64,000 nucleotides of DNA from CAYQJL01 sp964573295 (GTDB lineage Bacteria; Eisenbacteria; RBG-16-71-46; CAIMUX01; WJJG01): contig CAZNJE010000008.1 of NCBI GenBank assembly GCA_964573295.1, forward strand, positions 58,711-122,710, in the 5' to 3' direction. Below are positions 29,001 to 37,891 of the stretch, in pieces. Every line of letters begins with the position of its first letter. The stretch's first letter is position 1. A model generated the notes under the pieces. It ran no database searches. It was not told the DNA's origin and saw only the letters and a program-made list of their open reading frames with translations. A program made the translations under genes and the position numbers.

Positions 29001-29433
29001 GGCGGAATGTATCGTCCTCGGCGTACAGCTTGTCGAAGCCGAGTTCGGAGGGTGAGAGGTCCAGGTAATCCAGCGCACGGTGCAAGGTGACCGCGGCCAG
29101 CGAATCCAGGCCCGGCACCCGCAGCCGGTATCCATCCCGGCCGCTGTCTTTGGCGCGTCCGGATTCGCAGAGGAAGGATGCGGTCGCGAGCAACACTGCG
29201 CTGAACAGAACAACCGCCCGCGCGAGTTCCCGAGCATGCGGGCGTGGAAGCGGCCGGTCGACCAGTCGTCGCCGGCGACCGCCTGCGAGAACAGCATCCT
29301 TGCGCCGGCGTGCCCCCTGCCTCTGCCCCTGCCTCTGCCTCTGCCCCTGCGCCTGCCCCTGCCCCTGCCCCTGCCTCTGCCTCTGCCTCTGCCCCTGCGC
29401 CCTACCCTCACGCGCACTGCAACCCCATGCCAT
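26056..29433 (-). CDS. Large GDD-Y repeat protein with HEAT-repeat C-terminus
   Basis: A 1125-residue protein. GGAGG lies six bases before the second ATG (29433); the first ATG (29439) directly abuts it and is too close. Order of parts: Gln/Arg/Gly tract from a 6/12-bp repeat (residues about 12-42), one membrane helix (ARAVVLFSAVLLATASFLC), a helical region holding a Thr/Ala/Gly tract from 15-bp repeats, about 13 GDD-Y repeats (about 395-785; e.g. EPGGDDVYRG, EAGNDFYNG, ESGNDYYLV), then HEAT/PBS-like alpha repeats (about 845-1125). The segment before the first repeat (GG-x-G-x-x-x-Y, about 15 residues, then F-L/I-x-x-GGDD-x-Y) aligns with the protein at the left edge. Function unknown; probably anchored and exported, possibly a surface scaffold. 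Confidence 0.85.
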   Translation of the reverse strand: MAWGCSAREGRAQGQRQRQRQGQGQGQAQGQRQRQGQRQGARRRKDAVLAGGRRRRLVDRPLPRPHARELARAVVLFSAVLLATASFLCESGRAKDSGRDGYRLRVPGLDSLAAVTLHRALDYLDLSPSELGFDKLYAEDDTFRLALVERLLASPLQVPGWQEQQVEALRLEVHHPALLAHRLGLLCEAPGDEQADRLGWPGVEKRLSAEDGEAAGRATADGWTADGVTASGTTAGGATAGRAAAVRMTDGDIEKRVLAFLRRTGEAEQDLLRAFREWSVEERIQLLTMAPAFWGDSEDPADKIRKGALHFERGLPADTTLDLSEDFVLDLASQVDREALTLAAQRFLEAVCRFAGLDPKAAWPEAAADYPGVGGAVVGWHETPWGLLLIGGPGNNTYSYEALSRISFLIEPGGDDVYRGRIASAVGGITWPFAALVDYAGDDLYDAHGLSYTLGGALMGVSVLIDAGGNDLYRGDDGSLGAGFFGAGFLFDGGGVDYFEGRNLCQGAGAFGMGALVSGAAAEAPPGPELQLDRAFETGVHAVPGTGAVPIRYDDNDTYVCARQSQGFASTFGAGLLFDQAGNDVYRAGGRYLHAPLLPNDFQALSQGFSIGFRPRAGGGVGILMDEAGNDFYNGEVYSQGSAYWYSVGLLYDGAGNDRYTATQYSQGAGIHLAVGSLWDRGGDDHYVCKFGVTQGTAHDLSVGWLYDESGNDYYLVSDGHGISITNSVAVFIDALGNDVYATPGIGQGTVTWARGFCGAGLFLDLEGADTYAAGAPGTDGAVWRQRTYGLGIDLDRDIEVPGEVVPEITLTAEDSLRTVEELFETASLWEVGSAREKVRRARKALIAKGPEAVDHVVRTKLDTRSGLEYRAIQELAEAHPDTFTARVLPLLEEAEGRTAQNVIGLLGDLKCTKAREPMEALLGKKSRRDDWNRLIAALGRIGNPEAAKTVRKFLDADEERRRLVAIGAVDALEDTTSLRRLVEMLGDRELTVRAAAGVAVRHFGVAAVTPLCRSLTAVDDERWPERELQAALRTQVLGQVAQSLADSTDERSMRARGKARQTLLEMLDRGYERETPALRAAAVEALMALGGPETEARVKLRLADEYDPLVLRTFETAVEDQRQP
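28697..28790. repeat. 15-bp coding repeat in large GDD-Y gene
   Basis: About six 15-bp units related to CCTGCGGTCGCTCCA encode a Thr-Ala-Gly-rich five-residue repeat (TADGV, TASGT, TAGGA). The helical region would otherwise be continuous, so this looks like an inserted, expanding linker. Confidence 0.85.
29312..29402. repeat. 6/12-bp coding repeat at N-terminus of large GDD-Y gene
   Basis: Alternating CTGCCC and CTGCCT hexamers on the plus strand encode a Gln-Gly/Gln-Arg tract just after the start codon. It is strand-asymmetric, C-rich on one strand and G-rich on the other. Confidence 0.9.
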
Positions 29434-29472
29434 CGGCATCCTCCCTGCGGCCTCGTTCTGCTCCCTTTCGTC

Positions 29473-30261
29473 CTACAGCTCGTCCGGCGGCAGGTAGCCG
29501 CCCTTCCGGCAGGCCGCGACCACGATCTCGACGGCCTCTTCCGGGGTATCGACCACCTGCATCAACTCTCCGTCGCCTTTGGACACATACTCGCGGGTAT
29601 CGAGCGTATCGCGTATCCACGAGGTCAAGCCTTCCCAGTGGTCGCGCCCGAAGAGGACGATTGGGAACTGCTCGATCTTGCCGGTTTGGGTCAGGGTGAG
29701 CGCGTTCATGAGTTCATCGAGCGTACCGAACCCACCCGGGCAGAGCACCGATCCAACGGTGTACTTGACGAACATGAGCTTGCGGACGAAGAAGTAGCGG
29801 AAATCGAGCGAGATGTCCTGGTAATCGTTGGCCCGCTGTTCGAAGGGAAGCTGGATGTTGCAACCGATCGACAGCCCGCCGGCCTCCATGGCGCCCTTGT
29901 TGGCGGCCTCCATGAGACCGGGCCCCCCACCGGTGATCACGGCCAGGCCCGCTTGGGCCAGTCCGCGCGCCAGCGCCTCCACCTGGGCATAGAGTGGATC
30001 GCCCGGCTTGGTGCGCGCCGAACCGAAGATGCTGATGGCGGGCCCCACCGGCGCGAGTGCCTCGAAGCCTTCGATCAACTCCCCCAGGATCCGGAGCACC
30101 CGCCAGGTGTCGCTGCGGCGGAAGTCCTCTTCGCCCCTGCGGGGAGACTGGAGCAGGAGCTTGTCCGCCTGACGGGGCATCTCGCGGGCGGCTTCACCAC
30201 GGGTTTCAGAGCGGATGGGTTTGCGTTCGTGGGCATCGGCGCCCTTTCCAGGACTGGACAT
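29473..30261 (-). CDS. LOG-family protein (TIGR00730-type Rossmann fold)
   Basis: About 263 residues. The family signatures VITGGGPGLMEAANKGA and LCPGGFGTLDEL are intact, as in cytokinin riboside monophosphate phosphoribohydrolases (LOG). In bacteria such proteins act on nucleoside monophosphates. The N-terminal 60 residues are the charged extension seen in longer bacterial members. AGAGG lies four bases before ATG; a GTG directly before it is less likely. The gene ends 39 bp before the large GDD-Y gene on the same strand, so the two may share a transcript. Confidence 0.9.
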   Translation of the reverse strand: MSSPGKGADAHERKPIRSETRGEAAREMPRQADKLLLQSPRRGEEDFRRSDTWRVLRILGELIEGFEALAPVGPAISIFGSARTKPGDPLYAQVEALARGLAQAGLAVITGGGPGLMEAANKGAMEAGGLSIGCNIQLPFEQRANDYQDISLDFRYFFVRKLMFVKYTVGSVLCPGGFGTLDELMNALTLTQTGKIEQFPIVLFGRDHWEGLTSWIRDTLDTREYVSKGDGELMQVVDTPEEAVEIVVAACRKGGYLPPDEL

Positions 30262-30355
30262 CACACCTCTTCCATTTCAGTGGCACAGAGAGTTGGCAGG
30301 CCTGGCGTCACCGACCTTCGGCCACGCCGCTGCGTCCCGTCAGCCAGCAGCTGGC

Positions 30356-30419
30356 CAACCTGCGAGCCCCAGCAACCTGCGAGCTCGGCAACCTGCGAGC
30401 TCGGCAAGCTCCGAGCCCC
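30356..30419. repeat. 16-bp tandem repeat, four copies
   Basis: Copies of CAACCTGCGAGCTCGG, the outer two diverged, lie between the CoA-transferase and LOG genes. The unit is not a multiple of three, in keeping with non-coding DNA. Confidence 0.9.
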
Positions 30420-30423
30420 AAAG

Positions 30424-31743
30424 CTACGAGAAGAAATAGCGATGATGCAGCTTGAATCCATCGGCCCGCGCGCTTTTCTCCAGCGCCGCACGGAAATCCG
30501 GATGCGCGATCTGGATGAGCTTTTCCGCCCGCTTGCCGAACGGTAATCCGGCCAAGTTCACCGCCCCGTACTCGGTCACCACCCAGTGCACGTCGCCCTG
30601 ACCGGTCACCACCCCGGCGCCCTCCGGTAGGCGCGGGACGATCCGCGAGACGCGCTGACCATCGATCATCGTCGACGACGGCAGGGCGATGACCGGCTTG
30701 CCGCCGGGGCTCAGCGAGGCCCCGCGGATGAAGTCGAGCTGCCCGCCGATGCCGCTGTAGTAGAAGCCGCCACGGATCGAATCCGAGCACACCTGGCCCT
30801 TCAGATCGATCTGCAGCGCGCTGTTCATCGCCACCACGTTCGGATTCTGCGCGATGTTGAAGACATGGTTGGTGTACTCGCACGGCATGAGCTGGATGCC
30901 CGGGTGCAGATGCGCCCACTTGTACAGATCCTCGCTCCCCATGATGAAACTCGACACCGTCCGGCCCTGATCGATCTTCTTGCGGCTGTTGTCGACCACG
31001 CCCAGCTCCATCAGGCGCATCACGCCGTCGGAGATCATCTCCGAATGAATGCCTAGGTGCTTGCGGTCCTTCACGAACTCGAGCACCGCATCGGGAATGG
31101 CGCCGATGCCCATCTGCAGGGTAGAACCATCCTCGATCAGATCGGCCACGAACTTGGCGATCCGGTTGCTGGTCAGGTTCTCTTCATGCTTCGGCAGGGT
31201 GAGCAGGGGCCGGTCGACCTCCACGAAGGCGTCGATTTCACTCTCGGCCAGCAGCGTGTCACCGAAGACGAACGGCATCTGGGGATTGACCTCGACGAGC
31301 ACTCGCTTGGCCGCCCGCGCGGCGGCCATCTGGCAGTCCACGAAGGCGCCCAGGCTGTAGTAGCCGCGCCGGGGCGGCGAGACCATGAGCAGCGCGACAT
31401 CGATCTGGTAGGCTTCGAGTGCGGCCGGAACATTGCTCAGATGAATCGGGATCGCGTACGCCCGGCCTTCGTTCTGGGCCTTGCGGACGTTGGGCCCGGT
31501 GAAGAGGGCGTAATGGGTGAAAGAGTCTTCCATGCCGGGCCGCACGTAGGGCGCCGTCTGCTCCGTCGTCCCCAACGTGAGGATGTGGTAGACCTCCACA
31601 TCCCGCAACTCCGGTGCGCGCCTGGTCATCGCGTGGACCAGATCGATCGGGACCGCTCCGCCTGACCCCACAAAGACCTTGTCGCCCGAGCGGATGAGGC
31701 TCGCGGCCTCCTCCGCCGCCATCCGCTTGCCGTCCGGTATCAT
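30424..31743 (-). CDS. Acetyl-CoA hydrolase/transferase family (4-hydroxybutyrate CoA-transferase-like)
   Basis: About 439 residues of the Cat1/4-hydroxybutyrate CoA-transferase family. The N-terminal domain starts AAEEAASLIRSGDKVFVGSGGAVP. The catalytic glutamate is in LGIHSEMISDG, and the C-terminal domain has GGQLDFIRGA and VVTEYGAVNLAG. The enzyme moves CoA between acyl groups through a glutamyl-CoA intermediate; the acyl substrate is not predictable. The start is uncertain: ATG 31743 has AGGAGG ten bases upstream and fits family length, whereas ATG 31857 has GAGGAG one base away and would add 38 unusual residues. Confidence 0.9.
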   Translation of the reverse strand: MIPDGKRMAAEEAASLIRSGDKVFVGSGGAVPIDLVHAMTRRAPELRDVEVYHILTLGTTEQTAPYVRPGMEDSFTHYALFTGPNVRKAQNEGRAYAIPIHLSNVPAALEAYQIDVALLMVSPPRRGYYSLGAFVDCQMAAARAAKRVLVEVNPQMPFVFGDTLLAESEIDAFVEVDRPLLTLPKHEENLTSNRIAKFVADLIEDGSTLQMGIGAIPDAVLEFVKDRKHLGIHSEMISDGVMRLMELGVVDNSRKKIDQGRTVSSFIMGSEDLYKWAHLHPGIQLMPCEYTNHVFNIAQNPNVVAMNSALQIDLKGQVCSDSIRGGFYYSGIGGQLDFIRGASLSPGGKPVIALPSSTMIDGQRVSRIVPRLPEGAGVVTGQGDVHWVVTEYGAVNLAGLPFGKRAEKLIQIAHPDFRAALEKSARADGFKLHHRYFFS

Positions 31744-31877
31744 GCTCTCAGGCCCTCCTCGCGCCGGTAATCCCAGGATCCAGTCGGCAAGCCCATGCTG
31801 CCGGCTGAGACGCTTCACTCGCCGCGCCAAATCCCTGCTCCACCACTGAGAATCCATGCTCCTCGCTGGATGCCGAG

Positions 31878-31906
31878 AGTGTATCTTCCACCTACACTTC
31901 GAACAA
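31878..31906 (-). promoter_or_regulatory. Possible promoter of the CoA-transferase gene
   Basis: TTGTTC (31906-31901) and TACACT (31883-31878), four of six matches each and 17 bp apart, on the minus strand. Transcription would start near 31871 and leave a leader of about 128 nt before ATG 31743. The rest of this divergent gap shows nothing distinctive. Confidence 0.3.
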
Positions 31907-32108
31907 TGGGGAAGCCACCATCTCGTGGTTTTGGAAGGCTCGGCGGTCGCGTAGGATGTCCCCAGCGTGAGTGAGCCGCCGGAAACCCAGGCGCGGGATC
32001 CGTCTGTCTGGGAGAGGCATCCCGTCGGCTGCGGGATCCGAGGGATCCCCGGCGCTCGCTGAGTGCTCGCTGGGGACTCGCAGGATGAGAGGGACCGAAG
32101 GAGCGATC

Positions 32109-35063
32109 ATGACACGTCGGAAACCGTTGGGAACCTTCCCGTGCCATCGTCTGTGGCTGGCCGCGGGGCTTCTGGCCGGGTGGCTACTGGCGCCTGGCGC
32201 AGCGTCGGCCGGATACGGCCATCTGGAAATGCACGCCCCCACCGGCGGCACCCTGGAAATGACGCACAGTGAGGGCTGGACGATGCGGGCCCGTGTGGAT
32301 GCCCCGGTGACCACGCTCTGGGACCTGCCCTCGGGCGGCTACACCCTGCGCTTCGAGCCCGGATCCGATCGTGCCGGGGCCGTCCGCGCTTCGGGCGAGT
32401 GCTGGATTCCCGATCAGATGACCCTTGTTCTGGCCGCCGAGAGCGACAGCACGTTCCGGGTGCTGGAGTCGCCGGCCGGCGCCCATGGGGCGCTGACCCA
32501 TCTCAATGCCGACATCTGGTGGGCCCTGCCCGGGTCGAAGGAGCAGATCGTCAGTTCCCTGGACACCCGGGTCCGGATCCGTCCCGGGGCGAGCATCGAC
32601 GGGCTCGACGCGGACCAACCCACCGAGCGCCGGGCGATCACGCCGGGCCAGCAGGGCTCGATGGGCGAGTTGGTGCTGTCACAGACTGCGCTCAGCCCAA
32701 TCCCGGGAGCCGCGACGCTGCGTTACAGCTCCGCCCACCCCACCCAAGGGCGCCTGACCCGGATCCCGATCGTCGATGACGAGGAAGCCGCCTACGCACC
32801 CGCCGCTCTGGCTGCCGCCCAGGAGCAACCGACCTACCCGGTCAGGCCCCTGCGCGTCGCCATGGGTGTAGCGCAAACCTCCCGCGAGGGCACGCAACTG
32901 GAAGGCCAGCTCGGGATGGCTCGCTGGCCGTTCTTGGGTCTCCCCGGCCGCGGGCACATCGCTCTGCGCTACTCGGACCTCAACGACGCCAGTCCCCGGC
33001 CCGAGGGTGGCAACGTCTTGCCGCACAACGACGCGAAGGTTCTCGACCTGATCGGCTCGTTGGAGCTCGGGGACCCCGGCCGGCTGACGCTGTGGGGCGC
33101 AGGCGACCGCGCCGAGGGAGACGCACCGCTTGCCGGGGGGCGCTACGGTCTCTCGATGCAGGTCGCGTCCCGGGGCTGGGAACGCCATCACTTTCTCCAG
33201 GAGTATCTCTACAACCTGGAACACGCCCCCTACGAAGAGACCGCGCTCTTCGACAGCCGCCTGGCGGTCTCGATGAAGACCGGCCGTTCCACGCTCGGCG
33301 AGCTGTGGTTCGGTTACAACCGCTACCTGACCTGGCTCGGTGACGGCACGCACCAGCAGGAGATCGCCGGCTACCTGCGCCCCAGCGGGGAACCCAACGG
33401 GGGCGCCGACGAGACCGGTCTCTACTGGCAGGGGCAGGATTCCGAGAGCCTGACCGGAGCGCACGTCTTCAACTACTACGCTCGCAACTACACCGCCACC
33501 TACGCCGGCGGGCTCGAGCTGCGCCAGGCGCGGGGCGCCCGCGCGCAGTGGGGCCTGACCGCCTCGGCCCGGCAGTACACGTACCGGCGTTACGAGCACT
33601 TCTCGCCCCTCACCGACTACAGCCTCCACGACGAGGACGAGATCGGCAAGGCGCTGCGCATCGGATATGACAAACTCGGCGACACGATCGACGACGGGCC
33701 GCAGGGCCCCGGGGAAGCAACCTCCGGGCGCGTGACCGTCTGGGATCGCCGGCGCATCGGATCCGGGTGGCAGCTCCAGCTGGGTCTGGGTGCCCACTAC
33801 TTCGCCTGCGCGGAGTCGGCGCTGGTGACCTTCCGGAATCCCCGCGGCGATGACGGACGGCTCGGCGCCGGGGACCTGCGCGAGCCCGATGCGGTGATCG
33901 ATGCCGAAGCGACCCTGGCCTTGCGCGGACGTGTGGGCGGCGGGACCGACACCTGGCTGCTCGCCCGTCGTCAAGTCCACCAGCCGCCGCTCGAGGCGCT
34001 CTTCTCGCCGGGCGCCCATCTGCGCATGAGCTCCAGTGAGGGCGTCATGGGGAATCCAGAGCTCGAGCCCGAGCGCGAGATGAGCCTGGAGGTGGGCATC
34101 GAGCGGGCCGCCACGATCGGCGGCCGGCGCTGGGCGTGGCAAACCGCCCTCTACGGCACCTGGCTGCGCGATGCCATCAGCCTCGGCACGATCTACTTAG
34201 GCGATGAACCGGATCCCGAAAACGCCATGCCGGTCTACATCAATGACGGTGAGCTCCGGCAAATGGGCATTCACGTCGAGGCCACCAGCGCCATGCCGCA
34301 GAGCCCGTTGTGGATGCGCATCTCCTACGATTTCTCCAGCACGCAGACCGACTACTTCGAGCCGCCCCTGCTGGGCCAGCACTGGCTCTACCCCGACCGT
34401 CCGCAAGGCGAGTTCGCCACCGAGGGCTATCCAGGCGCCGCCGGCGGCATTCTGGATGTGATTCTGGAGGCCGGCGGCCCTCAGTCGATCGCCTCGCGCG
34501 AGATGCGTCCCTCGAATCTGGACCGGCCGCACCGGGTCAGTTTCGCGCTCGTGCATCAAGGGACCTCCGCCCCACCGCAAGCCCCCTGGCACCGGCAGAT
34601 CTTCTCCGGCTGGGACACCGGGTTGCTCGTCCGTATCGAGAGCGGACTCCGCTACACGCAGACCTACGCATATCCGGCCGGTCTGCTGCCCCCCGCGGCC
34701 GAGTCGGCGCGGGGAGACGATGACGTTACCTGGGCGAAGGTGCTCGAGGGCGCTCTGCGCAACGATGAGGCCGCCAATCCCACGATGACGATCGATCTCG
34801 GCTTTACGCGGCGCGTGTCGCTGGGCGAGCGGTCGGTGCGTTTCTCGATCGAGGCGCTCAACATCCCGGGGATCAAGAACGCCCTATCGGTGTACCGGGC
34901 AACCGGAGATCCGGATGACGACGGGTGCTCGGGCTCTTCGGCCTGCAGCGAGCTGCTGCCCGAAGAGGTGGACCTGGAGACCTACCTCAATCGCATCCTC
35001 GATCCCCGGAACTACGACCGGCCCTTCGTCCTGCGGGCCGGCATCAGCGTGGACATCCTGTAG
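32109..35063 (+). CDS. TonB-dependent-receptor-like outer-membrane barrel without a clear plug
   Basis: A 984-residue protein starting at an ATG with AGGAG five bases upstream. The signal peptide (LWLAAGLLAGWLLAPGAASA) is followed by about 230 residues that do not show the usual TonB-receptor plug motifs; they begin with a PEGA/carboxypeptidase-regulatory-like segment (WDLPSGGYTLRFEPGS). From about residue 240 onward there are long amphipathic strands with aromatic girdles, including NPELEPEREMSLEVGIERA, the hallmark near the middle of TonB-dependent receptor barrels. The last strand does not end in Phe or Trp (it ends ISVDIL). Likely an outer-membrane transporter or receptor; ligand unknown. 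The radical SAM gene follows 14 bp downstream. Confidence 0.75.
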   Translation: MTRRKPLGTFPCHRLWLAAGLLAGWLLAPGAASAGYGHLEMHAPTGGTLEMTHSEGWTMRARVDAPVTTLWDLPSGGYTLRFEPGSDRAGAVRASGECWIPDQMTLVLAAESDSTFRVLESPAGAHGALTHLNADIWWALPGSKEQIVSSLDTRVRIRPGASIDGLDADQPTERRAITPGQQGSMGELVLSQTALSPIPGAATLRYSSAHPTQGRLTRIPIVDDEEAAYAPAALAAAQEQPTYPVRPLRVAMGVAQTSREGTQLEGQLGMARWPFLGLPGRGHIALRYSDLNDASPRPEGGNVLPHNDAKVLDLIGSLELGDPGRLTLWGAGDRAEGDAPLAGGRYGLSMQVASRGWERHHFLQEYLYNLEHAPYEETALFDSRLAVSMKTGRSTLGELWFGYNRYLTWLGDGTHQQEIAGYLRPSGEPNGGADETGLYWQGQDSESLTGAHVFNYYARNYTATYAGGLELRQARGARAQWGLTASARQYTYRRYEHFSPLTDYSLHDEDEIGKALRIGYDKLGDTIDDGPQGPGEATSGRVTVWDRRRIGSGWQLQLGLGAHYFACAESALVTFRNPRGDDGRLGAGDLREPDAVIDAEATLALRGRVGGGTDTWLLARRQVHQPPLEALFSPGAHLRMSSSEGVMGNPELEPEREMSLEVGIERAATIGGRRWAWQTALYGTWLRDAISLGTIYLGDEPDPENAMPVYINDGELRQMGIHVEATSAMPQSPLWMRISYDFSSTQTDYFEPPLLGQHWLYPDRPQGEFATEGYPGAAGGILDVILEAGGPQSIASREMRPSNLDRPHRVSFALVHQGTSAPPQAPWHRQIFSGWDTGLLVRIESGLRYTQTYAYPAGLLPPAAESARGDDDVTWAKVLEGALRNDEAANPTMTIDLGFTRRVSLGERSVRFSIEALNIPGIKNALSVYRATGDPDDDGCSGSSACSELLPEEVDLETYLNRILDPRNYDRPFVLRAGISVDIL

Positions 35064-35077
35064 TGCGGAGGATCGGG

Positions 35078-37891
35078 ATGAAGAACCGCACAGGCCCCGG
35101 CTTGGCCGCGCGGATCGAAGCGCTCCTGCCCCAGGTGAGCAAACCGGCCCGCTATCTGGGTAGCGAGATCGGCGTGCGCCGCAAGGGGTGGCCCGCCGAT
35201 CCGGGCGCGGGCGTCGCCTGGCTGCTCATCCTGCCCGAGATTTACGAGATCGGTATGAGCCACCAGGGGCTACGGATCCTCTATGATATCCTCAACCGGC
35301 GCGAGGATGCCCTGGCCGAACGGGCCTTCGCGCCCTGGTTCGACATGGAAGAGGCGATGCGCGACGAGCGGATCCCGCTCTTCTCGCTCGAGAGCCGGCG
35401 GCCCGCGCGCGACTTCGATGTGATCGGCTTCTCGCTGCAGTACGAGCTGCTTGTCACCAACATCCTGAACCTGCTGGATCTGGCACAGGTGGCGCCGCTG
35501 GCCCGCGACCGCCGCGAAGACGATCCCTTGATCGCCGCCGGTGGTCCGTGCACGGGCAACCCGGAGCCGGTGGCCGATTTCTTCGATTTCATCCTCATTG
35601 GTGATGGCGAGGCGTCGGTGGGAGCGATCACCGAGTCGATCCTCGCCCACCGCGGCCGGTCACGTGAAGAGCGTCTTCTGGCCCTGGCCCAGTTGCCGGG
35701 CATCTACGTTCCGCGCTTCTACGAGCCGGTGATAGGCGGCGCCGACGGCGCGCGTCAGGTGGGCGTCCGGCCCCTTCGTGAGGACGTCCCGCCGGTCATC
35801 CGCCGTACGTATCTGGACAGCCTCACGGATGCGCCCTACCCCGCCGAGCCGGTCGTGCCCTTGATCGAAGCCGTACAGGACCGGCTCACGCTCGAGATCC
35901 AGCGCGGATGCACCCATGGCTGCCGGTTCTGCCAGGCAGGCATCTTCTACCGGCCGCTGCGCGAACGCTCGCCCGAGACCCTCGTGCAACTCGTCGCCTC
36001 CGGCTTGCCGGCCACCGGATGGAACGAGATCAGCCTGTCCTCTCTGTCGAGCGCTGATTACAGTCACATCCGGCCGCTGGCCGAGACCCTGGTCGAGGTT
36101 CTCTCGAGCGAGCGCATCGGCCTCAGCTTCAGCTCGCTGCGCGTGGGCACCTTCAGCGTCGAACTCGCCGAGCTGGTCTCGCGGGTCCGCAAGACCGGCT
36201 TCACCTTCGCGCCCGAGGCCGGCACGCAACGGCTGCGCAATGTGATCAACAAGGACGTCCGCGAGGAGGACCTGCTCTCCTCGATCGAGGATGCGTACGC
36301 GCGCGGTTGGCAGCGGGTGAAGCTCTACTTCATGGCCGGCTTGCCCACCGAACAGGACGAGGACATCGAGGGCATCATCGACTTGGTCGAGCGGATCCGC
36401 GCGATCGGGCGGCGGTTCGGTGGTTCCCGCAAGGTTACCGCCAGCGTGGGCCCCTTCGTACCCAAGGCCCACACTCCCTTTCAGTGGGAGGCCTTTGCGG
36501 GCACCGATCGCCTTCTGGAGAAGGCGCACCGGCTGGAGCAGACCATCTCCAGCCGCTGGTCGGCCGTGCGCTTCCACGACCCGCGTGTCTCGGAAATCGA
36601 AGCGGTGCTCTCGCGCGGCGACCGCCGGTTGTCGGCCACCCTGCTCGAGGTGTGGCGGCGGGGTGCGCGTTTCGATGGATGGGGCGACCACTTCGATCCG
36701 GATCGTTGGGCGGAGGCCTTCCTCGCCACGGGCATCGATCCGGGTTTCTATCTGAAGGCGATTCCCGTCGGCGAAGGGCTGCCCTGGGATCACATCGATC
36801 TGGGCGTCAGCGGCGAGTTCTTGCGCCGGGAACGCGAGAATGCCCTGGCGGGCAAGATCACGCCCGACTGCCGGAACGGCCGCTGCCACGGGTGCGGTAT
36901 GGGATGCGCCCCCGGAGAAGAGCTCGCCGCCGGCCCGCCGGCCGAATCCTGGCAGGCCCTGCGCCGCAAACTCCGCGAGGCGCTCAATGCACGGGTCGCC
37001 CCGGGCACGCCCGATACGCCCGATACGCCGGACGCCCCCCAACCAGTGCGCTACCGGCTCACCTTCCGCAAGCACGACCGGCTGCGATTCATCTCCCATC
37101 TGGAGACGATGCGGCTCTTCCAGAAGGTGATGCGCATGACTCACTGGCCGCTGGCTTACTCGGGCGGCCATCATCCCCATCCGCGTTTCTCGTTCGGTCC
37201 ACCCCTGCCCCTGGGGGTGGAAGGCGAGGCGGAGTCGCTGGACGTAACATTGCTGGGGGAACGGGGTGGAGCCGGTGACGCCGGGGGACTCGCCGACCTC
37301 ATCGATGCATTCAACCGGCGCGCTCCCGAGGGCCTGGAACTGATCGGATCGGTGCCCATCGAGGGCAAGCTGTCCAGTCTCGCCAGCGCCGCTGTTCAGG
37401 CCGACTACGCCGTGATGATGCCGGCCGACCTGGCCGCCCAGGCCCAACGTGAGGAGCGGGTGGAGGCGTTCCTGCAGGCCGGATCGGTCATCGTCCTCAA
37501 ACCTTCGAAGGGCCGGCAGAAGACGGTGGACCTCAGGCGATGCGTGAACACCATCGCCTGGACGGTCTCTCCCGGCAAGAACGCGGGGATCGCCGAGCCA
37601 TCCGTTGGGCCGGGCGAGACCGGCGCTGTCCCGTGGGATGGCGGAGCGGTGCATGCGGCCGGAACCGGCGCGCTGCGCGGCGGCAGCGCCGACGGCGATG
37701 CGCCGGCTCCGGTCCTCACCTTGCGCTTGCGGCTTCAGGAACCTTCGGGTCACGTGCTGGGAATCTTGCACGTCCTGCGGGAACTCTTCAAATGGTCGGA
37801 TCGAGACCTGGGCCGCTGTCGCGTGGTCCGGCTCGGACTGCTGCAAGAGGATGGATCTATCTTGGCGGCCACCACCACGCCTTCCGGTTGA
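35078..37891 (+). CDS. TIGR03960-type radical SAM protein fused to DUF2344
   Basis: A 937-residue fusion with GGAGG six bases before ATG. An N-terminal B12-binding-like domain (YEIGMSHQGLRILYDILN) precedes the radical SAM core, whose cluster motif is RGCTHGCRFCQAG (CxxxCxxC, near residue 277). A Cys-rich segment (CRNGRCHGCGMGC) follows. The C-terminal domain is DUF2344 (YRLTFRKHDRLRFISHLETMRLFQK; HPRFSFGPPLPLG). A short TPDTPD tract marks the joint. Fused and split versions of this pair are widespread, often near ribosomal L21/L27 or RNase E/G genes, and probably act in RNA or ribosome modification; the reaction is not established. Its stop overlaps the convergent CPBP gene by 35 bp. Confidence 0.92.
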   Translation: MKNRTGPGLAARIEALLPQVSKPARYLGSEIGVRRKGWPADPGAGVAWLLILPEIYEIGMSHQGLRILYDILNRREDALAERAFAPWFDMEEAMRDERIPLFSLESRRPARDFDVIGFSLQYELLVTNILNLLDLAQVAPLARDRREDDPLIAAGGPCTGNPEPVADFFDFILIGDGEASVGAITESILAHRGRSREERLLALAQLPGIYVPRFYEPVIGGADGARQVGVRPLREDVPPVIRRTYLDSLTDAPYPAEPVVPLIEAVQDRLTLEIQRGCTHGCRFCQAGIFYRPLRERSPETLVQLVASGLPATGWNEISLSSLSSADYSHIRPLAETLVEVLSSERIGLSFSSLRVGTFSVELAELVSRVRKTGFTFAPEAGTQRLRNVINKDVREEDLLSSIEDAYARGWQRVKLYFMAGLPTEQDEDIEGIIDLVERIRAIGRRFGGSRKVTASVGPFVPKAHTPFQWEAFAGTDRLLEKAHRLEQTISSRWSAVRFHDPRVSEIEAVLSRGDRRLSATLLEVWRRGARFDGWGDHFDPDRWAEAFLATGIDPGFYLKAIPVGEGLPWDHIDLGVSGEFLRRERENALAGKITPDCRNGRCHGCGMGCAPGEELAAGPPAESWQALRRKLREALNARVAPGTPDTPDTPDAPQPVRYRLTFRKHDRLRFISHLETMRLFQKVMRMTHWPLAYSGGHHPHPRFSFGPPLPLGVEGEAESLDVTLLGERGGAGDAGGLADLIDAFNRRAPEGLELIGSVPIEGKLSSLASAAVQADYAVMMPADLAAQAQREERVEAFLQAGSVIVLKPSKGRQKTVDLRRCVNTIAWTVSPGKNAGIAEPSVGPGETGAVPWDGGAVHAAGTGALRGGSADGDAPAPVLTLRLRLQEPSGHVLGILHVLRELFKWSDRDLGRCRVVRLGLLQEDGSILAATTTPSG

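Noticed and set aside
35660..37846. 728-codon open frame opposite the radical SAM gene
   Set aside because: Antisense to conserved motifs, no ribosome site, no recognisable domain.
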